Source of the DNA: Patiria pectinifera
Taxonomy: Eukaryota; Echinodermata; Asteroidea; Valvatida; Asterinidae
Assembly: GCA_029964075.1 (NCBI GenBank)
Contig: CM057146.1
Span: 12,481,501 to 12,545,500 of the forward strand
DNA length: 64,000 bases
Reading direction: 5' to 3'
This document shows, piece by piece, positions 1 to 11,109 of this stretch. The position numbers were made by a program, and so were the translations under genes. The notes below the pieces were generated by a model. It had not been told where the DNA came from. It saw only the letters and a program-made list of their open reading frames with translations, and ran no database searches. Every line of letters begins with the position of its first letter. Position 1 is the stretch's first letter.

Positions 1-633
1 TTTTTTATGCGAATTAGTATTGTTTTTGTTGATGTGGGCGGGGGGGGGGGGCAACATGGGACACTCGCACATCCATGCTAAAATGTACACACTTTTTTTC
101 CGGGCATTTTTTGGCATCCGTAATATCAGAAAATGGTGGGGGAGGGGCTGGTATACCATCTTCCAATGGGGGCGGTCTTTACAACCGACGATTATGCAAA
201 CTTGGCGATTTTCAGGGCGCATCGTAATGCATTTGTCGTTCATGTCCTCTCTATACCAATTTTGGGAATATCGTTACAAACAAAATATTATATATTTGCC
301 AACGTGGACAGACTGCATTGTGAGATACCTACCATAACGTAAGTTACCAATATTAATATCCCTCTAGAGAGTTTACGATTGTTTTTTTGATAATTGAACT
401 GGCAGCTTGCACATGACTTACACCCGACCGACCGCTAAATGTCCACTTCGCCGACAACCACTTCGCCGTACATGGAGCAGTGTGGTGCAACATAATTGTT
501 TTGCTTTGTCCTTTTCTGGTAACGTGAGTTATGCCTACTAATAACAAAAACATTGCCAGACCAATAAAAGTTGGTTTTGTTGCCCTTTTTGTAGAATGTG
601 CGCTTAATTTCAAGAGATTTTCTGTGAGAAAAA

Positions 634-803
634 TAGTCCGAAGCCCCATTGGTCCGAAGTCCCATTGGTCCGAAGTCCCAATTGTCCGAAGTCCCATTGG
701 TCCGAAGTCCCATTGGCCCGAAGTCCCATTGGTCCGAAGTCCCATTGGTCCGAAGTCCCATTGGTCCGAATTCCCATTGGTCCGAAGTCCCATTGGTCCG
801 AAA
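634..803 (+). repeat. 16-bp minisatellite (cccattggtccgaagt), first array, copy A
   Basis: About ten units of a 16-bp repeat in the orientation CCCATTGGTCCGAAGT. A second array of the reverse complement lies at 2,544-2,781. All six frames stay open through the units, which produces spurious ORFs. The array lies in what corresponds to RhoGDI intron 3. Confidence 0.95.
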
Positions 804-1106
804 CAGAATACTGTGGCGGAACCGATCCTGACACCATTTGTGGCGGAACCGGCGGGTGTTGGCGGGAACCCGAGGGGACTGGTCTTACTTATCCCGGGAC
901 TCCAACCCACACCAATTATCCCACAAAAATATTTATTAGCCTAACGAACGGGTAAGCGGCTACCCATACGAAAGGGGGGACAATTAACGAACGGTGGACT
1001 AAGCCTAGGGGCTGTTCGTTTGGTGGAAATTTACCATCGTTTTGTGATTGAGTAATTCATTGAATGTAAATAGAGCAAGACAAGTAGCGACGATAGGCCT
1101 CAAAGT

Positions 1107-1680
1107 GAACTCAGGTAACCCTCACAACAGACCTAGGTAACCCTCAGTGAACTTGGTAACCATCACAGTGAACCTAGTAACCCTCAAGGTGAACCTGAGT
1201 AACCCTCACATAGACGAGTTATTCCAAAGACGATTATCAATAGGATTTATTCAAGAATAGTTATAACAAGGGTCACTTGCAGTTACTGCACCCTTTGTAG
1301 TAAACTTAGCCTTGGGTAACCCTCACGTGGTCAACTGCACCACATGATTATAAACTTATACAAGTATAATCCCTGTTATTATCACAGTTCCAATAACCCT
1401 CACACAGATTGAGCTGTCCCAATAACCCTCACAGAGGAAAGGTAACCCTCAACCCAATTTACACTATGTGCCCGATGTACATATAGCCCTCGCACAAGAA
1501 AGGTAACCCTCAACACGATTTATCGTCAGAGCAGGCTGTACTTTGTAATCCAAATAACCCTCACACGATCTGAGCGGTCCCATTAACCCTCACAGGAAAC
1601 CAGTAAACCTCACAGTGAGTTATACAATATAAACCTTACGTGCAATAAATCTCACATGAAACAGGTAACCCTCACAAGTG
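1107..1680 (+). repeat. Dispersed degenerate GTAACCCTCAC motif, copy A
   Basis: About sixteen copies of a motif near (G/A)(G/A)TAACCCTCACA occur at irregular spacing of roughly 20-100 bp, all on the plus strand. It is the left part of the centre between the inverted 16-bp arrays. No gene is seen in 804-2,540. Confidence 0.8.
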
Positions 1681-2543
1681 CTCAGAACACGGCAAAGAGT
1701 AAACTCGTTAGGCAAGCTAATCCAATGGTTACGGCAATGATTGCCTCAGTCGTAAAACCCCACCGAATGGTGTCCAACCCACGACAAGCAATCTACCAGC
1801 GAATCACAGTCTCACTAGCCTCTCAAACCAAGTTGTACAACTCCTAGCCCTTTTGTTCTAGCATTAATCAAGACACAATAATCAGTCTTAATTTCCCTAC
1901 TAGATTCCATCTAAATCTTTGACCCCAATTATCTTAGACAGTCGACACTCAATAACAGACCTTGAGCTACAACTTCACTCAACATATATTAGATAACACT
2001 TAGCTTACTGCTAATAACCCGGGGCTACAACTCCCGAACCCGGCCGCACCAGAGCGTCCACCATCAGAGATGAGCTCCTACTCCCGACCGGGGAGTACGT
2101 AACAGCAACGAAGCCCCCAGCAACGGTACCGTGACTTGACTCGTCCCTGAACCCTGAAGCTTGGCTTCTTGCAACTTGGCAACAGCACCAGAACGCGTTC
2201 CTACTACATTGACGTCATCTTGCGAACTCACGAGATGATCTCAGGACCCCACGCTAAAGCATGCTAATTCGCGCACAGCCTTCACAATACGCGTTGCTGA
2301 TTGGTCACTGTACACCATGAATTATTAATCTCCTGATCACGCAGAACAATTTATTGCTAATTGGTCCACGCGCACTTTGGCATTATAAGCACGCACCAAA
2401 TGTCCTAGATCACGCGCATAAATAATTCCTAGGACTTAGACTCCTACACAAGTCTTCATATACATGTCCCCTGTTTCGTCACAATACTGTGTAGTTCCAC
2501 TTGTTCAGGTTGACTGACTCTAACCCTAACCCTAATCCTATGG

Positions 2544-2781
2544 GGCGTCGGACCAATGGGACTTCGGACCAATGGGATTTCGGACCAATGGGACTTCGGA
2601 TCAATGGGACTTCGGACCAATGGGACTTCGGACCAATGGGACTTCGGGCCAATGGTACTTCGGACCAATGGGACGTCGGACCAATGGGACGTTTATACCA
2701 ATGGAACGTATAGACCAATGGGACTTCGGACCAATGGGACTTCGGACCAATGGGACTTCGGACCAATGGGACTTCGGACTA
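2544..2781 (-). repeat. 16-bp minisatellite, second array in inverted orientation, copy A
   Basis: Reverse complement of the 634-803 repeat (gaccaatgggacttcg), about fourteen units with a few variants near 2,690-2,710. Together the arrays form terminal inverted blocks around a 1.7-kb centre, as in a foldback element. Telomere-like taaccctaaccctaatcc precedes it at about 2,521. Confidence 0.93.
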
Positions 2782-2901
2782 TAGAGACGTCCCCGAAAAA
2801 TCAACCCTAAATGCTTTGGATTTATAGAATGACAGCACAGAGTTTACGAAAGACCCCCCTCTATAAATATAACTGTGGAACTGCCCTGTGTTTTCGTTTA
2901 C

Positions 2902-3952
2902 CTGTCAGATCCAGAACAGTTTCCTCGTGGTCTACTGGAGCAAATACCATGGCCTTCAATAGTACATTTGGTCCGCCTTCATCTGAAATTTAAGGAATTA
3001 AAAAGGTCATCTAAAGCACATGTATACGTATTTATAAACTGGCTTATCCATTTTGTGCCAGCAACAAAAGAGATATAGCGCACAGCCGCACATAGGCGGG
3101 CGCTTTCGAATTAAAATAAACCAAACAGGTGACGTCATCTTAAAAAGAAGATTTTAAGTTTTATATCTAGAGAACTACAGGTTCGATTGGGTTGAAACCT
3201 TGAAGGTGCATGGACAGGGATGTGTTGTAGACGAAAATTGAAATGAGATTATTATGACGTCATAATGTGATTTTATTCAGATCTTTGAAATTTTGAAGAT
3301 TATAATCATATCTCACGAACACAACATGCTCAAATCAAAATTGACAGTCACAACTATCAGCCCAATTGTGTTAGAAAGTTGTGACTCGTTATAATGTCAG
3401 CCAAAACATAACTTTTTTTATATATCGATCATTTACACGCATATACACTTCCACAGGGAAGCATAAACCAGTAACAAAATCATAACGCTGAAAGGTCCTA
3501 TATATTCTGTTCTTAGACAGATATAGACTTTGTCTTGTTCTTCTTTTTTTTTTTTTAATGTATTTGCACAGTACCTAAAACATCTGTAGTGCTACCCAGT
3601 AGAGCTTGCTTGTACTTGACCAGACTTTCATCATCGGCGTCAAGTTCTTGAAGCGTCTGCAAGTCCACTTTTTTGGGCGGTTTGTAGTCGCGGGTAAGCT
3701 CTTCAGTACCCCTCTGAGCTGGCACGGCTTCTGGTTCATCTCCCCTCTTTACTGCACTCCGACAGGGAGAGACAGAATTAACTTGAACGCTTGCATTACA
3801 TTATACTACATTAAAGAAGATTCCCTGCTGAAAATGATAATAAAAAGAACTTTCCGTGGTTTGGGGCAGTACCTTACAAAGAGTAGCAGTTGTTTACTGC
3901 AGACTGACGCGGTACATGGATGCATGGGTTAACACGTACCTTTTCCAGACAT
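2902..3952 (-). CDS. ARHGDI: Second RhoGDI gene, exons 1-3 only (copy A; rest lies left of the window)
   Basis: Exon 1 is 3952-3940, exon 2 is 3751-3575 (177 nt) and exon 3 is 2982-2902, with the same splice sites and phases as copy B. Exon 2 encodes the canonical arm: EELTRDYKPPKKVDLQ then ELDADDESLVKYK. The intact YKPP motif makes this copy look closer to the ancestral RhoGDI than copy B. No stop or frameshift is seen. Exons 4-6 would lie to the left of position 1 if the 33-kb unit repeats again. If no such exons exist there, this is a truncated duplicate. Confidence 0.88.
3130..3262. promoter_or_regulatory. Two perfect TGACGTCA palindromes in RhoGDI intron 2 (copy A)
   Basis: TGACGTCA (the CREB/ATF consensus) occurs at 3130-3137 and 3255-3262, with a third at 2210-2217. 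All three are retained in copy B at 36195-36202, 36318-36325 and 35259-35266. Whether they act as enhancer sites is unknown. Confidence 0.35.
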
Positions 3953-5517
3953 GGCGTTTCAGAGTTGGACTGTACCAAACGATTCCGAAGATTTAAATTA
4001 CTACAAGCAAATGTCAATGTCTGAAATAGCAGAGATTACTTCCAACTAGTACAACTGTCTGAAATTATACAAACGTATGTGCCATTTTTCGTGAACATTT
4101 CACAGACTTTCAGGAAGGAAGGGAGATTGTTTTGTTTGTAACTTTTTTAATGTTGTCCATCGTCTTTACACTGCTTAAGGATACCTTTAAGGGTGTGCTT
4201 AATTAACCAAGAACACACACTAACTCCGCATGGCAAAGAATTTCATATTTTAAAAGTTGGCAATGTGGCCATGACAAATCAAGATAGGTCCGCGTGACCA
4301 TGTGACACATTAGTGTGTTTGGCAGTTTGGCTTCATCTGATATTTCTGTTGTGAATCTCTTAAAAGTCGCACACTCTCCACGAAGAGATGCCATTTTGTT
4401 AAAGCAGTAATAAAACAGGTTCAGCAGAATTTTATTTGCTTAATTTGTCAAAATTAAATACAAAACCTACTCATTTTTTGAATGAGATCTCGTCAAAAAG
4501 CGACATTTAGTTATTTAATTATTTCTTCACAAACCTTGAATTATTAGCTGATGGACAATTTGTCAGGAAGTGTTTAATTTCGGCAAAACGCCCTTTTTTC
4601 CCAAAATGCCTAAAAATGGGATGAAGTACAATTTTCACTAAATTAAAAATAATAAGAGCCAGGAAACATGCTTCTTTAACCCTGAACTCCAAAGAACTTA
4701 TTGGGGATGCAGTACCAAATGCTAAAAAAACACTAATGGTAATGGGCTTTGTACATGCCAGTAAATGGCACATTTTGCAACGTATGCTCGTCCCTCCGCT
4801 GCAGATGCTTTTCGCCGTGATGTTTTTTGAACCGTCATGAAGCGCTTAAGTTATTTGCGTATCTTCTACTTGCGCGTTGCATTTTTAGAGTACACATTTA
4901 AAATTCAATCCATCTATTTTGATTGTGTTCTACAAACACGTACATAAATTCAAAATGTCTGCGCCCAGAGCGGCTTCAGGGTGTCGAGCAGTACGCGCCC
5001 ACCACTACCTGCTCTCTCACCCTGGTATTGGATCAGTTGCATGTGCAAGATTTTTGAACACGTATGCAAATTAGGAGTAGTCTGGTGCCTGCCTGTGCGT
5101 TACATTTGCGTTTGATTTTGTATGTGGTGTCTGGGGTAAAAACAGAATCAATTCGTCGCAGCGCGAGCATGGCGTGAGTTACGAAAACATGATTTTATGT
5201 TAATTAAACTGTTACAATCTTAACGAGACACCATGCAGTATCACATTTCATATTAATATTAACAAACTGAAAAGGAAATGAATATTTTCGAGAAGGCGTG
5301 GACGGATGATCGCGAAAACACGTACTGCACGTTGTGAATAACAACACCAAGTACACGATATAAATCCACTTCTAGCCAATTGCGGTATCGAATCAGGAAT
5401 CAGGAAGGAAGTTTCCTATCCAGGGCTTACTATTGGAAACAACGTTGGAAATAAAGTAAGCACTGGGGACGACGTTGGCTTCACGCGCGCAAGAATAAGA
5501 AGTTAGCACTCTAGTAA

Positions 5518-5523
5518 TTTAAT
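5518..5523 (-). terminator. Probable polyadenylation signal ATTAAA of the peptide gene (copy A)
   Basis: ATTAAA on the minus strand, about 50 nt after the TGA of the candidate secreted peptide. It is the commonest variant of AATAAA, and the same hexamer is kept at the matching place in copy B. Confidence 0.4.
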
Positions 5524-5573
5524 ATAGCTCTATGCTTATAAGTGAGATTAGTAAAGATGACAGATACAAACAA

Positions 5574-6300
5574 TCACGCAAACCTACACTCGGTCAGGTA
5601 TTCTCGCAGGTATTCCAGAAGCAACTCATCTTTGGCAGATTTCTCTGAAAAAAGTAAACAAAAAGTGAAATCAAACCAAGTCAAAAAGTGGATAGACATA
5701 ATGTTATAGTTGTGTAATGTTATTGTTATGTTTTCTCTAAGATGTTCGTCATATATTGAATTGTACCTTTAATGTTATTTAATATAATACTTAATGGGTC
5801 TCCGTCCTTTGAATATTTACGGTATGGCTGTTCTATACTCGTAAGCCATTATTACTCATTTACTGTGTTTGATGCTTAGAAGTATAATAGCTTTTCTGAA
5901 ATAATTCGTCTTTTTTTGTGTAATGGCATGCTTAAAACAAGCTACAACACAATACAATTTTTGCTACCTCTACCAGTCTTTACATCTTAACCAAGACTGG
6001 TATTATTTCTCATTTCTGCCGTTACACGAGGAACTACATGTGTTTGCGAATAGTTTAATTCCCAATCGTATAGACAAAGCGCAGTTAGAGGATAAAGGCA
6101 GGGTCAAAAAGACTGTGTGCCAAATGCCATGCTTGTATCATCAAAGGCACAATTCCCTCAAATATTGTCTCTTTCTGTCCCACTTTAAATCTTACATAGG
6201 GTCTATCTTACAATCACATGAACATGTACATACCTTGAAGTGCCGTAGCACATACACAGCTGAGGCACATCAAGAGAATCACACAGGCGTGTCCCTTCAT
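5574..6300 (-). CDS. Candidate 45-aa secreted peptide gene, two exons (copy A)
   Basis: Exon 1 (6300-6234) begins MKGHACVILLMC and continues LSCVCATALQ, a textbook signal peptide with a likely cut after CATA, then donor GTATGT in phase 1. Exon 2 (5644-5574) has acceptor tttttcag and encodes KSAKDELLLEY then LREYLTECRFA and TGA. Joined, the split codon is Glu and the mature part is about 25 residues: an acidic amphipathic helix with one Cys. An ATTAAA signal lies about 50 nt past the stop. I do not recognise the family. Another symmetric phase-1 exon in the 589-nt intron cannot be excluded, though I saw none. The gene lies about 1.6 kb upstream of RhoGDI on the same strand. Confidence 0.55.
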
Positions 6301-7118
6301 TTCAAGTCTCTTCTGTTCTTTTGTAACGAAACAAATGGGGGCAGTCATGTTGGGAAGACACTTGTATTGATACATCGTGGAAGTGACTATGGGAATTGAA
6401 AAGTCCCATCGTCCATCTTTGGTTTAATTGTACGCACGGATGTCGCTAGAGAAGGGGTGTTGGGTCCCTCCACCCAATCAATCGGTTTGTTGGCAAAGCT
6501 ATCGTCCTGTCGGCAAATATACTTTAGTTTTGGAGTTTGTGTATATATACACGAGTGCCACTAGTGAGCGCAAATTTGCATCCTTTTGGAGACATTTCCA
6601 CAATAGGGAACAAAAGATTGTATAGGTCTCCACAGGGCAATTTCTATAGATGAATAGGTCTCCACAAGGTTTTCACGAAATAGATATATGGATTTTACCC
6701 AAAAACTAGGAATTTCCAAGGGTGGTTGATTTGTCGCAAATGGAAGAGTTTTAGAAAAGGGATATTAAGTCCGAATTTCAGCCAAGGAAATTAATTCTGG
6801 TTAAAATAAGAGCATTTTGGAACTTCACTTTCAAACTCGAAAACTTTACTACACGAGAACAAGGAAATGTCTCCACAAGGATACACATTTGAGCGTGTGT
6901 GAAGGGGTGTGAGAACCCCCATCAATTGGTTTTGTCGGAAAAACTGTCGTCCTGTCGGTAAATATACTTTGGTTTGAGTACACACGAGTACCACTAGAGA
7001 AGGGTTGGGGTGACATACATTTTCGCAAAATTGTCGTCCTGTCCAATATATGCTTTGACGAGTGGCGCAACCTATCTTCCCATAATTGTTTGAAGATCGT
7101 TCGCTTTGAATAGTGCGG

Positions 7119-7193
7119 CCCGGGGGTAGACGCCATCCAACTTTGGGGGCACTGATCGACATGCCCCAAAAGTTGGATGGTGTCCACCCCGGG
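7119..7193. repeat. Imperfect hairpin, about 32-bp arms
   Basis: CCCGGGGGTAGACGCCATCC at the left pairs with GGATGGTGTCCACCCCGGG at the right, around a short loop containing ctgatcgaca; the arms also include CAACTTTGGGGGCA and TGCCCCAAAAGTTG. Copies occur at about 39,902-39,977 and, right arm only, 42,936-42,968. The surrounding 6,430-7,110 holds three imperfect copies of a motif starting tcgtcctgtcggnaaatata and no gene. Confidence 0.8.
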
Positions 7194-7290
7194 CTAGCTT
7201 CCAGTACAGACGGCCTGTCGACAATTTTCTGTCAACACCCTCCATTAAAATTAACATTGGTAGGCGACGCGCTGTATTTGCAGGGGCCGT

Positions 7291-7556
7291 ATCATAAGTC
7301 CGACGCCTCATAGGTCCGACGCCTCATAAGTCCGAAATTTCGGACTTATGAGGCGTCGGACTTGTGAGGCATAAAATTTATTTATTCCGCCTCATATAGG
7401 TCCGACGCCTCATAAGTCCGACGCCTCATACGTCGGACGCCTCATAGCTCCGACGCTTCGTAAGTCCGACAATTAAACGCCTCGTTTTTCCGTTGTCGGA
7501 CTTATGAGGTGTCGGACTTATGAGGCGTCGGACCTATATGAGGACTTATGAGCGGA
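7291..7556. repeat. GTCCGACGCCTCATAA repeat in both orientations, copy A
   Basis: A 16-bp unit, ataagtccgacgcctc, is repeated on both strands, with a perfect palindrome aagtccgaaatttcggactt at the first turn. It forms a palindromic minisatellite. Part recurs at 40,076-40,110, where it is cut by a module junction. Confidence 0.9.
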
Positions 7557-8279
7557 CCCATATTTGCATTTCTCACAGCGCTTGTACCCGAGTTTTGATC
7601 GACCGAATAATCATGGTCACCTGACCAAAACTCTGAATGGACATGATCTGACAGGTCAATAATGCGCTGTCTGATACAGAAGCAGGAAGGTCCGTTTCAT
7701 TATGAGAGAGGTATTCACTGGGGGGGGGGGGCAGGTGCAATGTTATTATGAATGAAATCAAAGATGGCAGCTATTTTGAAAAATCCAAGATGGCTGCCAT
7801 CCATCTGGGATACATCATCAGCAATGGGTCATTAAGATTACTAGGTATCAAATGTATGGGGTTTGCCACCGAAATTGACTTCGTACGACATTCGAGTCAA
7901 AATTTAGAGGGAAAATTCAATTGGTACATGTCCACACATGGCATCCATTATTTTAACTTTAATTTAGGCAAATTGATATACGGCATTTATGCAAATTATA
8001 CGGCATTTGGAAAATTACGGAAACATAGGGATTTTTAAATTTACCTAGGACTAGAATAATGAGGAAATCAATGTAAAAGGACCAAAACTGTCGTTTAAAA
8101 TACCTCAAAAAGCTACCTAGTATGCAAAATCTGACCAAATTAATGCAAAAGTCCTAACGTAAATTATTTAGTATGTGATTTTAGGGACCTTATAGAAATG
8201 CACTGTAGTGAAAAAAATTCTGTTGCAATTTGTTTGAAGTCAAACCTTATATTGCCTGTACTAGTGGTCGAAACGACAC

Positions 8280-8958
8280 AACACGACAGGCCCGATTGCG
8301 CCTGTGATAATCAGGCAAACACACAATTAAGCCACTGACACCGGTGCGGCCGCCATCAGTAAAGAAGACATCCAAAAGGAATTCAGCGCGGTAAAGGATA
8401 CCGTCTCACGAGTACAACTGGACTCTTCACTCAGGCTGTGTGAGGGCCCCAACAGGTACCAATAATAAAACTGAGAGGGCACTTTACTTTCTGCTACAAA
8501 AGAGCAGTCGCTACGTATAAACAGTTCTGAAAGTGCTTCAGCTAGCGTACAGCGACCTTCACAAGAATGAAAGTGTGGATCCATCATTCTTGGACCAGCT
8601 GGCTGTAACTTTGAAAGCCAACTTGGACTACAATCAGCTAGAGTACGAGGGAGTTATTGTGGCATCACAATTCGACGAGGATACCTCCAAGTTGGTTCAC
8701 AGCTTTCAGAAAAACAATGCTTGCTTCTCGGATCGAGGGGTGAACCAGCTAAAATTAGCAGCAGAACTAGCCGCAGCTTCAAGAAAACCAACATCAGGGC
8801 ACGTTCAAATTGTAGGTTATATCCCCCAGAGGCAGGGTACTTATACTTATAGAAATTATGGTAGAGGTGTAGGTGGTCGTGGTCAAGGTAGAACGGATGT
8901 GTTCCATGGCTTAGCAGCCAACTATCCTCCCAACCAACCTCAATATGGAGGAGAATAG
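8280..8958 (+). pseudogene. Gag-like relic of a retroelement, copy A
   Basis: An open stretch at 8,533-8,958 (about 140 codons) encodes VKNxDxLxQL-type acidic and helical sequence, then a Gly/Arg-rich tail (YRNYGRGVGGRGQGRTD) typical of the C-terminus of retroelement Gag proteins. The frame continues upstream (GTNNKTERALYFLLQK), but copy A has an in-frame TAA at about 8,519 where copy B modules read GAA. It lies directly upstream of the reverse transcriptase fragment. Assignment as Gag is by position and composition only. Confidence 0.5.
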
Positions 8959-8967
8959 TTCTCAATC

Positions 8968-9528
8968 ATGCCACTCTCTAACTATTCCAAATGGCAAGAA
9001 ATAGGTGCGTCTCCGACTGTTATTAGTTGGCTTCAATGTGGTGTTACACTACCGTTTACCACTTACCCACCGGTGATTGAATTGCTTAACAGAAATTTTT
9101 CAAGTGATCAAAACACTTTTCTGAATAGTGAGATAAAGAACTTGCTTCAGAAAGGTATGATTGCCAGATGTGCCTTTAAACCTAGAGTTGTCGCTCCACT
9201 GAATGTGGTACCGAAGAAGGGCAAAAACAAGTGGAGACTTATTATTGCTCTTCGTGTTGTTAATTCTTACATTAATGCTCCCAAGTTTTCTAACGAGAAA
9301 ATTCATGTTGTTTATTCATTAGTGAAGAGTGAGGACCAGTTAATTACGATTGATCTCAAGGATGGGTTTTATCATGTGCCTGTGTGTGAATCTCAACAAA
9401 CCTTCCTAGGGTTTAAATGGAATCATAATTGTTATTGCTGGACCAGACTTCCATTTGGGTTAAATATGCCTCACCTTACTTCTTTGCAAAAGTTTTACGA
9501 CCGGTTCTTGAATAATGTTAGGGTCTAA
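8968..9528 (+). pseudogene. Truncated DIRS-like reverse transcriptase, copy A
   Basis: The frame shows the N-terminal half of a reverse transcriptase: EIKNLLQKGMIARCAFKPRV, VVPKKGKNKWRLII, motif A TIDLKDGFYHVPV with the first catalytic Asp, FLGFKW and LPFGLN. The wording around LPFGL and, in module 3, FAKVLRPVL resembles DIRS-order elements. It breaks just after LPFGLN by a one-base deletion, and the YxDD motif C is absent, so it cannot be active. Expected RNase H and tyrosine recombinase domains are not seen downstream. Confidence 0.82.
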
Positions 9529-9685
9529 CAAACAAAAGAGGCAGGTTGGATGGGGCACTACTTTGGCGCATAAAAACTACGTTTGTGGTTGGCGCTGTAG
9601 AATTATGGATTAGAGGATTACTGGTCACATATGCTTGCCTGTGTTGATAAACACTATGGGATAAGGGATTCGGCCAGAGTTTTTT

Positions 9686-10000
9686 TTTATTACACCTATT
9701 ATAATAATTATTATTATAATTAGTATACCAAAGATTCCCAATGAGCGCCCTAAAGGTACTGTAGCTTGCAAGCGTTAAGAAACCTGTAGAAAGGATAGTA
9801 TTGAGTAGTAATTACAGTTTTAGAGGAGAAGACAGAATACTTCGAGAGAAAGGCAACCGAATGAGGCAGGAAGAAGCCCGGCCACGTGTATGTTGGCCCA
9901 TGTGGAACTCGGACCCGGGTCACAGCGGTGGAAGGCAAGACAGCTAGTACTGCTACGCCAACCCGACTGAAGTAATGGGAATGAGTTATTTTGTTCAATC
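9686..10000 (-). mobile_element. tRNA-derived SINE inside the retroelement relic, copy A
   Basis: On the minus strand the head at about 9,985-9,900 has an A-box-like TGGCGTAGCAGT and, about 40 nt on, a B-box-like GGGTCCGAGTTCC, the internal RNA polymerase III promoter of tRNAs. A body of about 200 bp follows, ending in an AT-rich tail (taattataataataattatt). The same SINE lies at the same place in all five copy B modules. Confidence 0.72.
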
Positions 10001-10243
10001 TCGTCTGAGGTTTTGAAAGGTTAATTTGGAACAGGGACGCCCAAAACGAAAGTTATCAATTGAAACACGTGTTCTTCTCACCCGAAACCGATCTGTACAG
10101 TCCTTTAAGTCGCTGTAAGCTCTGGGGATTAGCAGGACATTAGGCCTTGTCGTCGTGTTGCTAATGTGTGCATGCTGGCCAGCATTGGTAGGCTAATATA
10201 CATTGACCCGTTCCTGAATCACACGTTAATTAAACTCCAAACT

Positions 10244-10398
10244 ACAATGTAAAAATGTTTGGTAAATAATTCGTTGGGCAAAATATAAACAACACAATAT
10301 GTATTAGGCAATGTTGCCCGATAGTTAAACGTGTTAACTATTCGCCAATCGTTGGTCGAATAATCAACCCTTTTGCCCAACTTTTTTTTACAGTGCAG
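10244..10398. mobile_element. Small palindromic MITE-like element
   Basis: The ends are near-complementary: cactgtaaaaaaa..gttgggcaa on one side and aatgtaaaaatgtttgg with cgttgggcaaaa on the other. There is an internal inverted pair gttgcccgatagtta / taactattcgcc. No clear target duplication. It is repeated in each copy B module. Confidence 0.45.
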
Positions 10399-11109
10399 GT
10401 TTGAAACTGTACGGCATTGCAAAAACCACGACGTTCAGTTCAGTTCAGAAACATATATTTACGTTTGAAAACCTCTGAACGGTTCGTGGTCAATGGAGCT
10501 GGAGGTCCGGTGAAAAAAACCAAAAAAACCAGATGAACTTACCACGACTAAGTGTTACAAAAGTGAGTCACAATAATAAGGCGGCAACTTGCGCTTTACT
10601 AAACACCAACCGATCTCCACGAGGGGCTCCAAGTAGCTGTCTTTTTTTCTGCGGTTCTCTGTTCGCTATCCAGTCACACTGAAAGAGTAGAGTGTTTTTT
10701 ATGGCGAGGACACGAATGATTAAGTAGTGGCGATCGCGATATGGGCGCTTTCACCTCCGCCCACGGTTGAACAGACTTGGTTATTTCCACCGTGAAAGCA
10801 TTGGCTTTCGTCCTTGGGTATAAGTGTGTTTTTTTTTCAATGCAAACAAACTAAATAAAATATGCACCAACGCACAAACTAAATGGCACAATGAACCTAA
10901 TGGCTTGCATAGAAGTAGACATTTAACCTGCATAGAAGTTGAAATTCTACCTCCATTTGTATAACTAAATATCAAAGTGACCCTGCACAAATACACTTGA
11001 TATACACGCACATCTGTAAAGGTACTGCGTACTGTATAGGCCCTAGCGGACTGTGCACGGATCTCCCGTCTCGTTAATTATAGTCCAGGCAAAATACTTT
11101 TATTTTTAA

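Larger units (their letters stand above)
9530..11036. other. Non-coding tail of the retroelement module, copy A
   Basis: This segment follows the reverse transcriptase fragment and contains the SINE and MITE-like element above. The rest (10,400-11,036) has no recognisable protein. It ends at gtactgcgtactgtat, the exact point where foreign ORF sequence joins in copy B. Confidence 0.7.

Noticed and set aside
353-955. Several 60-185 codon frames rich in GPMGLRTNGTSDQWDF or GPKSHWSEVPLVRSP
   Set aside because: They are translations of the 16-bp minisatellite, open in all frames; the same holds for the arrays near 2.6, 33.7 and 35.7 kb.
1107-1680. CRISPR-like spaced repeats
   Set aside because: Spacing is irregular, the motif is degenerate and the host is an intron-bearing animal.
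2519-2537. Telomere-like taaccctaaccctaatcc
   Set aside because: Only about three units and repeated inside a duplicated intron; not evidence of a chromosome end.
4519-4773. 84-codon minus-strand frame identical in both copies
   Set aside because: The whole surrounding 1.3 kb is nearly identical, so conservation says nothing about coding; no recognisable motifs.
5160-5185. ATGGC followed by GTGAGT on the plus strand, a possible first exon
   Set aside because: Too short to judge and no downstream exon in matching phase was found.
5923-6399. 158-codon plus-strand frame kept in copy B (39,038-39,514)
   Set aside because: It is antisense to the signal-peptide exon, lacks splice or family support, and carries non-synonymous differences between copies.
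7072-7311. Minus-strand frames over the hairpin and GTCCGACGCC repeat
   Set aside because: They follow palindromic repeat sequence and differ between copies in frame.
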